Below, one piece after another: positions 53,540 through 62,416 of a stretch of 64,000 nucleotides of DNA (position 1 is the stretch's first letter; the number at the start of each line of letters is the position of its first letter). A program made the translations under genes and the position numbers. The stretch covers positions 186,001 through 250,000 of the forward strand of contig JBMLQL010000030.1 in NCBI GenBank assembly GCA_049241565.1, given 5' to 3'. The stretch comes from DZBG01 sp049241565 (GTDB lineage: Bacteria > Bdellovibrionota > Bacteriovoracia > Bacteriovoracales > Bacteriovoracaceae). The notes beneath the pieces were generated by a model. That model did no database searches, was not told the origin of the DNA, and worked only from the letters and a program-made list of their open reading frames with translations.

Positions 53540-55192
53540 CTAGAGCTGTTTTTCTATATCAAGAATTTGTTGCGCAAGAATTGAATCTGCTTTCATGCGG
53601 TCTTTGATAGTTTGGATCGCATGAATCACCGTTGTATGGTCTCTTTTAGAAAAGAAGTTTCCATTCTCTTTAAGAGTCGGTTTGAGAAGTTTATCAATTA
53701 AATACATCGATACATGACGGGCCTGAACGACTTCTTTTGTCTTCGTTTTACTGCGAAGATCTCCCATGGGGATTTTATAGTATTGGGCCACAGATTTTGC
53801 GATGGTTTCAATTGTAATAGATTTTTGATTCTCTAATTCATCATTAAGCTTGAGAAGATTGCGGGCCATCTCAAGATCAATATCCACTTTCATCATTTGT
53901 GAATAACCACCAAGTTGGATGAGACATCCTTCAAGGTCACGAATATTAGTCTTCACACATTTCGCAATAAGATTAAAAACATCATCTCCCAGCATAATAT
54001 CACGCTCGACAGCTTTCTTTCTCAAAATAGCAATACGAGTTTCTAAATCTGGCTGTTGAATTTCAACAGAAAGAGCATTTGAAAGGCGAGTTTTAATCCT
54101 CTCTTCAATTCCTACAATTTCTTTAGGCATTTTATCAGAGGTAAAAATAAGCTGTTTGCCTTTTTCAGTGAGTTCATTGAACACATGAAAAAATTCATTC
54201 TGAGTTCCTGATCTGTCTTTTAATTCATGAATATCATCAATGATAAGAACATCAAGATTATCAGTATAACGCTTTCTAAATTCAAAAATCTTATTGGCCT
54301 GCATAGACTCAATCATCTCTTTCATAAAACGATTGGCCGAAATAATCAGAATGCGAAGCTGAGGACGTGTTTGCTGAATATAATTGGCAATGGCATGGAT
54401 GAGGTGAGTTTTCCCTAGACCAGAATTTCCATATAAATAAAGAGCAGGATATTGGCGTCCAGGCTCTTTCCCAACGGCAAGAGCGAAGGAGTAGGCCATA
54501 TTATTAGAGGGACCTACAATGAAGTTTTCAAATAATTTTCTATTATCAATATGAGTGGTCGCTGAATTATGAGATTGCATGTGCTCAACTACTTGAGACT
54601 CCACCATTTTGATCTGATCTTCTTTCGTTGGATTCAGATCACTGATAAAAAATGTACTTTCTTTAACAGAATCCACTTTACGAGGAGAGATGACCTCATC
54701 TTGAAAACTCATCATCTTCATTGGATTGATATTATTGAGAAGATTTTCTTTATTTGAACTCAAACTAGATTTAGAGCCAAAAACTTGAATATCAACTTTA
54801 TAAGTTTTCCCAAGAATTTGGTTTAATCCCTCAGCAATAATCTCAAGATAATGAGTTTCCACCATTTTTTTGATAAACGAAGTTGTAACCATGACCTCAA
54901 CCGTGTCATGCCCGACATGTCCTACAGTGAAGGTATTAGCAAAGAAGGCCTGGAATTTATTAGGATTCACCATCCCTTTCAGATTGTCTAAAAGGGCTTC
55001 CGTCATGGCCTTTAACTCATCCACAGTGAATTCTTGCTCGATTTTTGCCCCCATAGGACCAGAAGGCGAAACTTCCGCTTTTTTACTTGTTTTTTCAACA
55101 CCTTGGAATAGATTCGGAGACATAGGTGCAGCCGGACTATCCTGGAAGGAGTCGATTTTCAAAAAATGATTAAAAGGAAACTTTTGATCCAT
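53540..55192 (-). CDS. dnaA: Chromosomal replication initiator protein
   Basis: DnaA opens oriC. Recognisable parts: N-terminal domain I (MTEALLDNLKGMVNPNKFQ), AAA+ Walker A LYGNSGLGKTHLIHAI, Walker B VLIIDDIHELKDRSG, and the DNA-binding C terminus with KSVAQYYKIPMGDLRSKTK and SKRDHTTVIHAI. At 550 aa it has a ~50-residue N-terminal extension over the E. coli form. In-frame ATGs at M24 and M47 (55054) are other possible starts; none has a clear ribosome site. A DnaA-box-like GTATCCACA sits just before 55192, so autoregulation is likely. Confidence 0.97.
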   Translation of the reverse strand: MDQKFPFNHFLKIDSFQDSPAAPMSPNLFQGVEKTSKKAEVSPSGPMGAKIEQEFTVDELKAMTEALLDNLKGMVNPNKFQAFFANTFTVGHVGHDTVEVMVTTSFIKKMVETHYLEIIAEGLNQILGKTYKVDIQVFGSKSSLSSNKENLLNNINPMKMMSFQDEVISPRKVDSVKESTFFISDLNPTKEDQIKMVESQVVEHMQSHNSATTHIDNRKLFENFIVGPSNNMAYSFALAVGKEPGRQYPALYLYGNSGLGKTHLIHAIANYIQQTRPQLRILIISANRFMKEMIESMQANKIFEFRKRYTDNLDVLIIDDIHELKDRSGTQNEFFHVFNELTEKGKQLIFTSDKMPKEIVGIEERIKTRLSNALSVEIQQPDLETRIAILRKKAVERDIMLGDDVFNLIAKCVKTNIRDLEGCLIQLGGYSQMMKVDIDLEMARNLLKLNDELENQKSITIETIAKSVAQYYKIPMGDLRSKTKTKEVVQARHVSMYLIDKLLKPTLKENGNFFSKRDHTTVIHAIQTIKDRMKADSILAQQILDIEKQL

Positions 55193-55314
55193 GTATCCAC
55201 AAAAATGATTGAGTGCTGTTTTTAAAGTGGGGGACTTTCTAACACCCTCGGGAGGCTATTTCAATCGGCCGCCAGTATTTGTAAGAAATGAGTCCGTTTG
55301 GTTTACAAAAATTA

Positions 55315-55343
55315 TTGACCCGAGTTGGTTCTTACTGTAATTA
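55315..55343 (+). promoter_or_regulatory. Promoter for rpmH-rnpA operon
   Basis: TTGACC (55315-55320), a 17-base spacer and TAATTA (55338-55343) form a good sigma-70 pair about 44 bp before the rpmH ATG. It faces away from dnaA, so the short gap carries divergent promoters. Confidence 0.5.
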
Positions 55344-55386
55344 ATGTAATTCAAATTTTTAGACACCCCTGTTAAGGATTATTCGT

Positions 55387-55545
55387 ATGAGTATGCAAAA
55401 AAGAACGTGGCAGCCAAAAAAACTTAAAAGACTCCGTGATCACGGATTTCTAGTAAGAATGTCGACAAAAGGCGGAAAGGACGTTATTCGTCGTCGTCGT
55501 GCTAAAGGTCGTAAGCGTCTTACAGTTAAAACTGGTGAAAAATAA
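55387..55545 (+). CDS. rpmH: 50S ribosomal protein L34
   Basis: The 52-aa protein reads MSMQKRTWQPKKLKRLRDHG at its start, the L34 consensus (KRTxQPxxxKR), then GFLVRMSTKGGK and a run of arginines. The AAGGATT site and ATG at 55387 fit; ATG at 55393 is another possible start. It begins the rpmH-rnpA-yidD-yidC-mnmE run. Confidence 0.97.
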   Translation: MSMQKRTWQPKKLKRLRDHGFLVRMSTKGGKDVIRRRRAKGRKRLTVKTGEK

Positions 55546-55554
55546 GATAGATAA

Positions 55555-55914
55555 ATGACTCCAGAGTCATCATTTTCTTTTCCCAAATCTGCTAAACTGA
55601 CACATAAAAAAGATTTTGAATATCTGAGGGAGCAAAGTAGGAAACTATTTGCTCCCCCAGTAGTTTGTTATTATAAAAAATCTCGACTTGAATCCACTCA
55701 AACACGTCTTGCTTTTAGTATTTCGCGCAAAATTGGTAAATCTCACGATCGCAATCGCTACAAGCGTATTATGAAAGAGTACTTTCGTACCCATCCTGCT
55801 TTTAAAACCTGCGGGAAGGATGCCCTTTTTGTTATTACCAGACGTCCTGAAAGTGAAGAGACCCTTTTGGAAAGCTACGCTCAATTATTGCAGAAGTTAT
55901 GTGATGCAAAATGA
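55555..55914 (+). CDS. rnpA: Ribonuclease P protein component
   Basis: The 119-aa protein has the RnpA signature RNRYKRIMKEYFR and an N-terminal LTHKKDFEYLREQSRK. It binds the RNase P RNA to mature tRNA 5' ends. It starts 9 bp after rpmH. Confidence 0.96.
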   Translation: MTPESSFSFPKSAKLTHKKDFEYLREQSRKLFAPPVVCYYKKSRLESTQTRLAFSISRKIGKSHDRNRYKRIMKEYFRTHPAFKTCGKDALFVITRRPESEETLLESYAQLLQKLCDAK

Positions 55915-56120
55915 GAGCACTTTCTGTTTTTCTCATTCGTTGTTACCAAGTTTTAATCTCACCTTTCCTGGGCAGTAATTGTCGCTTCTATCCGTCATGC
56001 TCAGCTTATGCCACTGAATGCTTCAAGAAATTTTCCTTCTTTAAAGCTTTATGGTATTCATCTCGTCGCATTTGCAAATGTCACCCTTTCCATCCTGGCG
56101 GCCACGATCCGGTTCCCTAG
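55911..56120 (+). CDS. yidD: Membrane protein insertion efficiency factor YidD
   Basis: The 69-aa protein has RFYPSCSAYATECFKKF and CKCHPFHPGGHDPVP, the YidD signature. Its start overlaps the rnpA stop by four bases. It helps YidC insert membrane proteins, and yidC follows. Confidence 0.95.
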   Translation: MRALSVFLIRCYQVLISPFLGSNCRFYPSCSAYATECFKKFSFFKALWYSSRRICKCHPFHPGGHDPVP

Positions 56121-56148
56121 GGTGAGTTAATTAAATTGGAGTTTTTTA

Positions 56149-57615
56149 ATGGGTTCAGATCAACGTAATGCCATTTTGGCAGTAGTTCTCTCAGGTATTA
56201 TTCTTTTTACGTGGCAATATCTTTATCAGCCTCAACAAGCTGCCCCTATAGAACCAGCTGCTCAAACTACAGTAACGACTCAGACTCAAAATACAACTTC
56301 AGCTAAGCTTGAAGAAGCAAGTGGTCCTATAGAACCAGTTGTGGCAGAAAACTATGCTTTAAACACTGATAAAGCACAAATTTCATTCTCAAGCGCACTC
56401 GATATTAATGGTTTTAATAGCGATCAAGCAGTTTTTAATTTTAAGGATACAGTAGGTGAGAAACCATTCTCGATTCTTTTTGATTTCGGTAATGGGTTTA
56501 AGCCTCTTTCATTCGTGGCCGACGCTAATCAGTCAGGTGTTTTTAAAAGTACTCAAAATGATGTGACTCTAAAAACATCACTGAATAATGATGGAGTGGC
56601 CAATTTTTCTGTGACTTCTCCGAAGCCTTTTAAGTACAAAATGTCGTTTGTTTCATCGACAAATAAGCTTGAAAACGGACAGAACAGAGTATTTGCTTAT
56701 TACTCTGAAAAACTAGAGCATCTTGATGTTGGTTCGGAAGAAACAGGTGATAAAAAAGTTAAGTGGGCCGGAATCGATTTCAATTACCATCTTTTCGCTG
56801 TTTATTTTGAGAATGAAGTTCCACTTTTATTCCAAACTAAAACTGATAATACATTCACACTTTCAGACACAAAAGAAGTTCAAAACCTTAATCTGAATTT
56901 TGTTTTTGTGAAGAAAGAATACAATTTCCTGACTGGACTTGGTCATAATCTCAATGGATCAGTTGATTTTGGTATTTGGGGATTTTTCGCCGTTTGGATT
57001 TTGAAAGGCCTTCAATTTTTCTATGAATTTATCCCGAATTACGGGGTTTCAATTATCCTTCTAACGTTTGTTATTCGTCTTCTGACTTTCCCTCTTCAGT
57101 ATAAGTCATTTGCTAGTATGAAGAAGCTTCAGTTAATTCAGCCAGAACTCACTAAGATCCGCGAGAAATTTAAAGACGATCCAATGAAACTTCAAAAAGA
57201 ATCAATGGCGCTTTTTAAAAATTCTGGGGCCAATCCACTTGGAGGCTGTCTTCCCCTTATTCTTCAAATGCCAGTGTTTTTTGCCTTCTATAAAGTGCTC
57301 TATGCAGCCGTTGAACTGGTAGATGCTCCTTTCTATGGATGGCTCACAGATCTTTCAAATAAAGACCCATATTATGTGTTACCGGTGCTTATGACAGGGG
57401 CGATGTTCCTTCAGCAAAAGCTTACACCTAATACAGTCACAGATCCTGTTCAGCAGAAGATGATGATGTTTATGCCGCTTATATTCGGTTTCATCATGAA
57501 GGATCTACCAAGTGGACTTAGTCTCTATATCTTCGTTTCAACTCTGATGGGTATTGCCCAGCAATTGCTTGTTTTCAAATCAATGGGAACAAGTAAAACC
57601 GTAGTTGTGGCATGA
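56149..57615 (+). CDS. yidC: Membrane protein insertase YidC
   Basis: The 488-aa protein begins with a membrane anchor (MGSDQRNAILAVVLSGIILF), has a ~250-residue periplasmic beta domain, and ends with the insertase core: LKGLQFFYEFIPNYGVSIILL, PLQYKSFASMKKLQ, PLGGCLPLILQMPVFFAFYKVLY, and GLSLYIFVSTLMGIAQQLLV. A conserved Arg in FVIRLLTFPLQ is present. GGAG 8 bases before ATG. Its stop overlaps mnmE by four bases. Confidence 0.98.
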   Translation: MGSDQRNAILAVVLSGIILFTWQYLYQPQQAAPIEPAAQTTVTTQTQNTTSAKLEEASGPIEPVVAENYALNTDKAQISFSSALDINGFNSDQAVFNFKDTVGEKPFSILFDFGNGFKPLSFVADANQSGVFKSTQNDVTLKTSLNNDGVANFSVTSPKPFKYKMSFVSSTNKLENGQNRVFAYYSEKLEHLDVGSEETGDKKVKWAGIDFNYHLFAVYFENEVPLLFQTKTDNTFTLSDTKEVQNLNLNFVFVKKEYNFLTGLGHNLNGSVDFGIWGFFAVWILKGLQFFYEFIPNYGVSIILLTFVIRLLTFPLQYKSFASMKKLQLIQPELTKIREKFKDDPMKLQKESMALFKNSGANPLGGCLPLILQMPVFFAFYKVLYAAVELVDAPFYGWLTDLSNKDPYYVLPVLMTGAMFLQQKLTPNTVTDPVQQKMMMFMPLIFGFIMKDLPSGLSLYIFVSTLMGIAQQLLVFKSMGTSKTVVVA

Positions 57616-58988
57616 AGTTTCTAGATTCTGATGACGTGATCATTGCCTGCAGTACTGGAATGGCCAGTAATGCTGCCTTGGCCGTCATCAGGATCTCAGG
57701 TTTTAAAGACCTATCGATTTTCTCAAGTTTCTTTTCTCAAAAATCTGCCCCTATAGAACCACGCAAAGTTTATTATCTGAGTCTTCTTGAAAATGGGACT
57801 CAGATTGATGATATTTGCCTGACCTATTTTAAGGGTCCTCATTCTTATAATGGCGAAAATATTCTTGAGCTCTCTATTCATGGAAATCTTCTTCATGTCG
57901 AAAGAGTTCTTAATCTTTTTACCAAAAATGGTCTTTGCCGTTTGGCCACACCAGGTGAGTTCACCTACAGAGCACTCAAAAATAAAAAGCTAAATCTTTC
58001 ACAAGTTGAAGGCCTTGATCTTTTTTTAAATGCAGATTCTGTTTACGCCTTAGGGCAGGGACTTTCACTCTTAAACGGAGATCTTCAAGAGAGTTATCAC
58101 AAATTACATGAGCTCTTTTTACGTCATAAATCTGCTCTCGAATTATCTATCGATTTTTTGGATGATGTAGGTGAGGAAACGGCCCAGGGTTATTTTAAAG
58201 AAAGTCTTTTAAAACTTTCTCAAGCGGTGGAGTCACTGGCCAAAAGAGTTCTGCCTCAATCACAAAGTTTGATTGAACCAGATATTGTTCTTGTGGGTCT
58301 TCCGAACTCTGGGAAGAGCTCACTTTTTAATTTTCTCCTCTCAAATGACCGTGCCATTGTTTCTTCTATTGCAGGAACGACTCGTGATTATCTGGCAGAA
58401 AAAATTCAGCTTGAGGGTGTGAATTATCGTCTGATTGATACTGCTGGTGTGAGAGAGACTAAAGATCAAATTGAATCCCAAGGAGTGGCCCGCTCACTTT
58501 CTCGATTGAAAAATGCCTTTTTCCGAATTCTTCTTATTAATCCTTTTGAAAGCGATGATGAGAGTTTTGCTGATCTTTTGAAATATGAGTACGATTTGAT
58601 TTTTTTTACACACGCTGACCTTGAAGGTTTTGAAGAAAAACGTAAGCAGTTTGTAGAGCGTTTTTGTCAGGTTGCGTCGGGGCAAAAATTAAATATTTTA
58701 TCTTTAGATGATAAGTTTCTTGATAACGTACTGAAATCACTAGTAAACAAGAAATACTTAGAGATTACTTCTTCGAGCCCAATCCTTTTAGATCGTCATA
58801 AATCATCGATTTTACAACTTAACTCTGCTATACAGTCCTACCAAGAACTGGCCCAAAATGAATCAGATATTGCCATTATTGGCTCTGAATTAAATACCTT
58901 AGGCCATTGTATTTCAGAACTCATCGGGATAATTTCCCCCGACCAAGTACTGGATTCTATCTTTTCAAATTTTTGTATTGGGAAATAG
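57612..58988 (+). CDS. mnmE: tRNA modification GTPase MnmE
   Basis: MnmE works with MnmG to add the cmnm5 group at U34 of certain tRNAs. The 458-aa protein has a folate-binding N-terminal part (STGMASNAALAVIRISG), GTPase motifs GLPNSGKSS (P-loop) and DTAGVRET, and the C-terminal active-site FCIGK. A downstream parS site separates it from mnmG. Confidence 0.98.
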   Translation: MKFLDSDDVIIACSTGMASNAALAVIRISGFKDLSIFSSFFSQKSAPIEPRKVYYLSLLENGTQIDDICLTYFKGPHSYNGENILELSIHGNLLHVERVLNLFTKNGLCRLATPGEFTYRALKNKKLNLSQVEGLDLFLNADSVYALGQGLSLLNGDLQESYHKLHELFLRHKSALELSIDFLDDVGEETAQGYFKESLLKLSQAVESLAKRVLPQSQSLIEPDIVLVGLPNSGKSSLFNFLLSNDRAIVSSIAGTTRDYLAEKIQLEGVNYRLIDTAGVRETKDQIESQGVARSLSRLKNAFFRILLINPFESDDESFADLLKYEYDLIFFTHADLEGFEEKRKQFVERFCQVASGQKLNILSLDDKFLDNVLKSLVNKKYLEITSSSPILLDRHKSSILQLNSAIQSYQELAQNESDIAIIGSELNTLGHCISELIGIISPDQVLDSIFSNFCIGK

Positions 58989-58991
58989 ATT

Positions 58992-59007
58992 TGTTCCACG
59001 TGGAACA
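58992..59007 (+). other. parS centromere site 1
   Basis: The 16-mer TGTTCCACGTGGAACA is the perfect palindromic ParB-binding consensus. It lies between mnmE and mnmG, 24 bp before the mnmG ATG. Confidence 0.97.
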
Positions 59008-59030
59008 TTTTAACTTTCTCCGAGGAACTT

Positions 59031-60884
59031 ATGAAGACTTTCGACATCATCGTTGTTGGTGGCGGTCATGCTGGACTTGAAGCGGCCCATATCAGCGCGC
59101 AGTTTGGAATGAATATCGCTCTGATCACTATGCCTGGAGTGGGCATCGGCTCTGCTCCCTGTAACCCATCTGTAGGCGGAGTGGGGAAGGGGCAAGTGGT
59201 TCGTGAGCTTGATGCTCTCGGGGGAGTCATGGGAATGCTGGCCGATAAGGCCGGGATTCAGTACCGCACTCTGAACGAGTCGAAAGGTTTTGCCGTTCAG
59301 TCTTCTCGTGTCCAAATCGACAAAGATCTTTACTCTCAAGAAGCCGAGGCCTTAACGGCCAAGGTGCACAACATAACTGTTATCCGTGAGAAGGTGACTT
59401 CGGTTACTAAGAATGGAGACGGGCTGTTTGAGATTATTACTACTGAGGGTAAATACCTCGGGAAAAAGACGATCATGACAGTGGGAACCTTTCTTGGAGG
59501 AAAGCTTCATACAGGCCAGACCCAAACGGTGGGTGGTCGCTTTGAGTGCGAATCTTCCCCTTCATTAGAGACACTTTTTTCACAAATTAAGACTAGACCC
59601 GCTCGTTTTAAGACGGGAACTCCGCCGAGAATCCATAAAGACTCTATTGATTATTCAAAATTAGAAGAGCAGCCCTCTGATTCATCTACGAGGAACTTTC
59701 ATTGCCTTCATGATCAATCAACTCGTCATATTCCTCAGGTTTCTTGTTGGCTTGCTCACACCAATTCCAAAATGATGGGTGTGATCCGAGAGAATAAAGA
59801 GAAATCTCCTATGTATAATGGCCAGATTAAGGGTGTGGGAGCGAGATATTGTCCCTCTATTGAAGATAAGGCCTTTCGGTACCCAGATAAGAATACTCAT
59901 CACGTCTTTATTGAGCCGGAAGGTTTAAATCTAGAAACAATGTATCCTTCTGGGATTTCTTCTTCTCTTCCTCGTGAAGTACAGAAAGAATTTGTTCAAT
60001 CTATCGAAGGACTAGAGAAAGCAGAGATTCTTGTCTATGGATATGCTGTTGAATATGACGTTGTGGATACAACTGAGCTGAACATTTCACTCGAGCACAA
60101 TTCGGTGAAAGATCTTTATTTTGCGGGCCAGGTTAATGGAACTTCTGGTTATGAAGAAGCTGCTGGACAAGGATTTATTGCTGGAATTAATGCCGCTCTT
60201 TCTTTAATTGGAGCAGATCCGCTGGTTCTGTCTCGTCACGAATCTTATATCGGAGTGATGATTGAAGATCTTATTTCCAATACAAGAGACGAACCATACC
60301 GATTATTTACTGCAAGATCGGAAAATAGGCTTTTTATACGTGAAGATAACACTATTTTACGTATGTACCCCTATCGCGTCCGTTTTGGGCTCAATTTGGC
60401 ATTAGATTTTTACCTAGACTCTTATATGGGTGAATACTCAATTTTAATGGAACTTTGTGATGAGCAGATGATTCCAGAAGATTCTGAACTGCTCAAAAAG
60501 TTTTCTGGCGAATCGGATCTACAAAAATTGACGAAAAGAATGTCGGTGACTGATCTTCTACGACAGGGATGGGTGAATCCGGTCAAGACTCTGGAATATG
60601 TTCTCGAGTTTTATGAAATGATCTTTAATCCAGACGTGATTCGATCAGTGGCCATCTCTAAGAAGTATGATGGTTATATTAAGAGATCAGATGCTCAGTA
60701 TGAGAAGATCAAAAAGCTTGAGACAATGAAGCTTGACTGGGAAGAGCTCGCCGCTTCGAAGAATATCTCATTTGAGTGCAAACAAAGAATCACAAGAATC
60801 AAACCAGAAACATTTGGACAATTAAAGCTAATTGACGGGATTCGCCCGGCCACATTAGCTGTTGTAGCAGCAAGGGCCTTATAA
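59031..60884 (+). CDS. mnmG: tRNA uridine 5-carboxymethylaminomethyl modification enzyme MnmG
   Basis: MnmG (GidA) is the FAD-dependent partner of MnmE. The 617-aa protein has GGGHAGLEAAH at the N terminus, IGSAPCNPSVGGVGKGQVVRE, FLGGKLHTGQ, RFKTGTPPRI and GTSGYEEAAGQGFIAGINAA. The GAGGAAC site lies before the ATG at 59031. Confidence 0.99.
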   Translation: MKTFDIIVVGGGHAGLEAAHISAQFGMNIALITMPGVGIGSAPCNPSVGGVGKGQVVRELDALGGVMGMLADKAGIQYRTLNESKGFAVQSSRVQIDKDLYSQEAEALTAKVHNITVIREKVTSVTKNGDGLFEIITTEGKYLGKKTIMTVGTFLGGKLHTGQTQTVGGRFECESSPSLETLFSQIKTRPARFKTGTPPRIHKDSIDYSKLEEQPSDSSTRNFHCLHDQSTRHIPQVSCWLAHTNSKMMGVIRENKEKSPMYNGQIKGVGARYCPSIEDKAFRYPDKNTHHVFIEPEGLNLETMYPSGISSSLPREVQKEFVQSIEGLEKAEILVYGYAVEYDVVDTTELNISLEHNSVKDLYFAGQVNGTSGYEEAAGQGFIAGINAALSLIGADPLVLSRHESYIGVMIEDLISNTRDEPYRLFTARSENRLFIREDNTILRMYPYRVRFGLNLALDFYLDSYMGEYSILMELCDEQMIPEDSELLKKFSGESDLQKLTKRMSVTDLLRQGWVNPVKTLEYVLEFYEMIFNPDVIRSVAISKKYDGYIKRSDAQYEKIKKLETMKLDWEELAASKNISFECKQRITRIKPETFGQLKLIDGIRPATLAVVAARAL

Positions 60885-60885
60885 A

Positions 60886-61524
60886 ATGTTGGATTTCTCA
60901 TACGCCTACCTTCATCTTCTTAAGACAAAGTATGAAGGACTCAATCTTACAAATATCCTGGATCAGGATGAGTTTTATAATAAACAAATCATCGATTCGA
61001 TCCAACCTTACCTAGAGTCACCTATTTTTAAAAAATGGGTCCAAAAGACCAAGGTCGTAGTGGATGTTGGATTTGGAGGAGGCTTTCCTATTCTTCCTCT
61101 GGCCAAGCTTCTTCCCGAGGTGAAATTCATTGGTGTTGAGTCTCGTCGCAAAAAAGTGGATGCCGTTCAAGATATCGCTCATGAGCTTAAGCTCTCTAAT
61201 GTAAAACTTGTTCACTCTCGCCTTGAGGATGTGGTCTTTGATAAGCCTTGCACTATTACCTTTAAGGCAGTGGGCACACTAATTAATTATCTTCCTATTA
61301 TTCATGCTCCTCATAAGGACTTTGCCGTCTTTTTTTATAAAGGCCCAGGCTTTAAGGAGCTAGAGGGAAAAGATATGGAAAAGCTCTCAAAAGATTGGAA
61401 AGTTATTGAAGATCGTGAGGTGAATGTCCCTGGAACTCAACTTCGTTTATTGTATGGGGTTGAACCTCAAAATGTTCCACGTGGAACATCTAAAAGCCTT
61501 GTCAAAATCTCCCAGTTTCTCTAA
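60886..61524 (+). CDS. rsmG: 16S rRNA m7G527 methyltransferase
   Basis: The 212-aa protein has the SAM block VVVDVGFGGGFPILPLAKLLPE and VESRRKKVDAVQDIA, the RsmG pattern. One base separates it from mnmG. A perfect parS site lies inside its C-terminal codons (NVPRGTS). Confidence 0.95.
   Translation: MLDFSYAYLHLLKTKYEGLNLTNILDQDEFYNKQIIDSIQPYLESPIFKKWVQKTKVVVDVGFGGGFPILPLAKLLPEVKFIGVESRRKKVDAVQDIAHELKLSNVKLVHSRLEDVVFDKPCTITFKAVGTLINYLPIIHAPHKDFAVFFYKGPGFKELEGKDMEKLSKDWKVIEDREVNVPGTQLRLLYGVEPQNVPRGTSKSLVKISQFL
61473..61488 (+). other. parS centromere site 2
   Basis: A second perfect TGTTCCACGTGGAACA, inside the end of rsmG, 75 bp before the parA ATG and 2.5 kb from parS site 1. It is read as AAT GTT CCA CGT GGA ACA in the rsmG frame. 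Confidence 0.97.
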
Positions 61525-61562
61525 AACTAACGTACCCAAAAAAGTTTCAAGCGAGGATCTAA

Positions 61563-62408
61563 ATGGCTAAAATTATTGCAATAGCTAATCAAAAGGGTGG
61601 GGTCGGAAAGACGACAACTGCCGTGAATCTCAGTGCTTGTCTCGCCGCAGCAGAAAAGCGGACCCTATTACTTGACCTCGATCCTCAGGGAAATGCCTCG
61701 GTTGCTCTTGGTCTTGATAAAAATAACTTCAAAAACGCCAATGTTTATCACGCTCTTATTGGTGAAGAAAATATTGAAAGCTGTATCTATCCTACAGAGC
61801 TTCCTCATCTTGATATCTGTCCTTCAGATAATAATTTGATCGGCGCCGAGATTGAACTCGTGAGCGCATTTGCTCGTGAGCAAAAACTTAAAACAGCTCT
61901 TGAAACAATTAATGATAAATATGATTACATCATTATGGATTGTGCTCCCTCACTGAACCTTCTTACAGTGAATGCTCTTAATGCGGCTCACTCATTCCTG
62001 GTTCCAATGCAAACTGAGTACCTGGCGATGGAAGGACTCTCTCAACTTTTAAATACTGTAAAACTCATCCGTGCTTCTTTGAATCCGAATATCAAACTCG
62101 AAGGGATTTTGATGACGATGTACGATTCAAGAAACAATCTTTGCAAACTAGTCGCTCAGGATCTGATGACTCATTTCAAAGACGATATGATGAAAACGAT
62201 TATTCCAAGAAATGTGAAGCTCTCTGAATGTCCATCATTTGGTAAGCCAATCATTCTTTATGATATTACTTCAAAGGGAAGTGAAGCGTATCTCTCTCTG
62301 GCCCGCGAAATCATTTTAAAGTCAGAGAAAAAACCTGAGGCCTCACCGCAGGTGAAATTACCACTAAACCACATTCCAAAATTTGAAGACTATCAAATTA
62401 ATTCTTAG
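61563..62408 (+). CDS. parA: Chromosome partitioning ATPase ParA (Soj)
   Basis: The 281-aa protein has the deviant Walker A NQKGGVGKTTTAVNL and LLLDLDPQGNASVALG. It moves ParB-bound origins. AGCGAGGAT precedes the ATG. parB starts 8 bp later. Confidence 0.98.
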   Translation: MAKIIAIANQKGGVGKTTTAVNLSACLAAAEKRTLLLDLDPQGNASVALGLDKNNFKNANVYHALIGEENIESCIYPTELPHLDICPSDNNLIGAEIELVSAFAREQKLKTALETINDKYDYIIMDCAPSLNLLTVNALNAAHSFLVPMQTEYLAMEGLSQLLNTVKLIRASLNPNIKLEGILMTMYDSRNNLCKLVAQDLMTHFKDDMMKTIIPRNVKLSECPSFGKPIILYDITSKGSEAYLSLAREIILKSEKKPEASPQVKLPLNHIPKFEDYQINS

Positions 62409-62416
62409 GAGTACAT

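Larger units (their letters stand above)
53098..57761 (+). repeat. Origin-proximal motif TGCCCCTATAGRACC, 4-5 copies
   Basis: Plus-strand copies: 53098-53113 (oriC, TGCCCCTATAGGACCG), 55046-55061 (dnaA, one C for T), 56241-56256 (yidC, TGCCCCTATAGAACCA), 57746-57761 (mnmE, same 16-mer), plus a partial half-palindromic copy GGTCCTATAGAACCA at 56323-56337. The core GGTYCTATAGRACC is nearly self-complementary. I did not notice it elsewhere in the window. In coding copies it fits codons (API/GPIEP). No function known. Confidence 0.55.

Noticed and set aside
55193..55314. Gene between dnaA and rpmH
   Set aside because: Only promoter-type sequence; no frame with a start signal.
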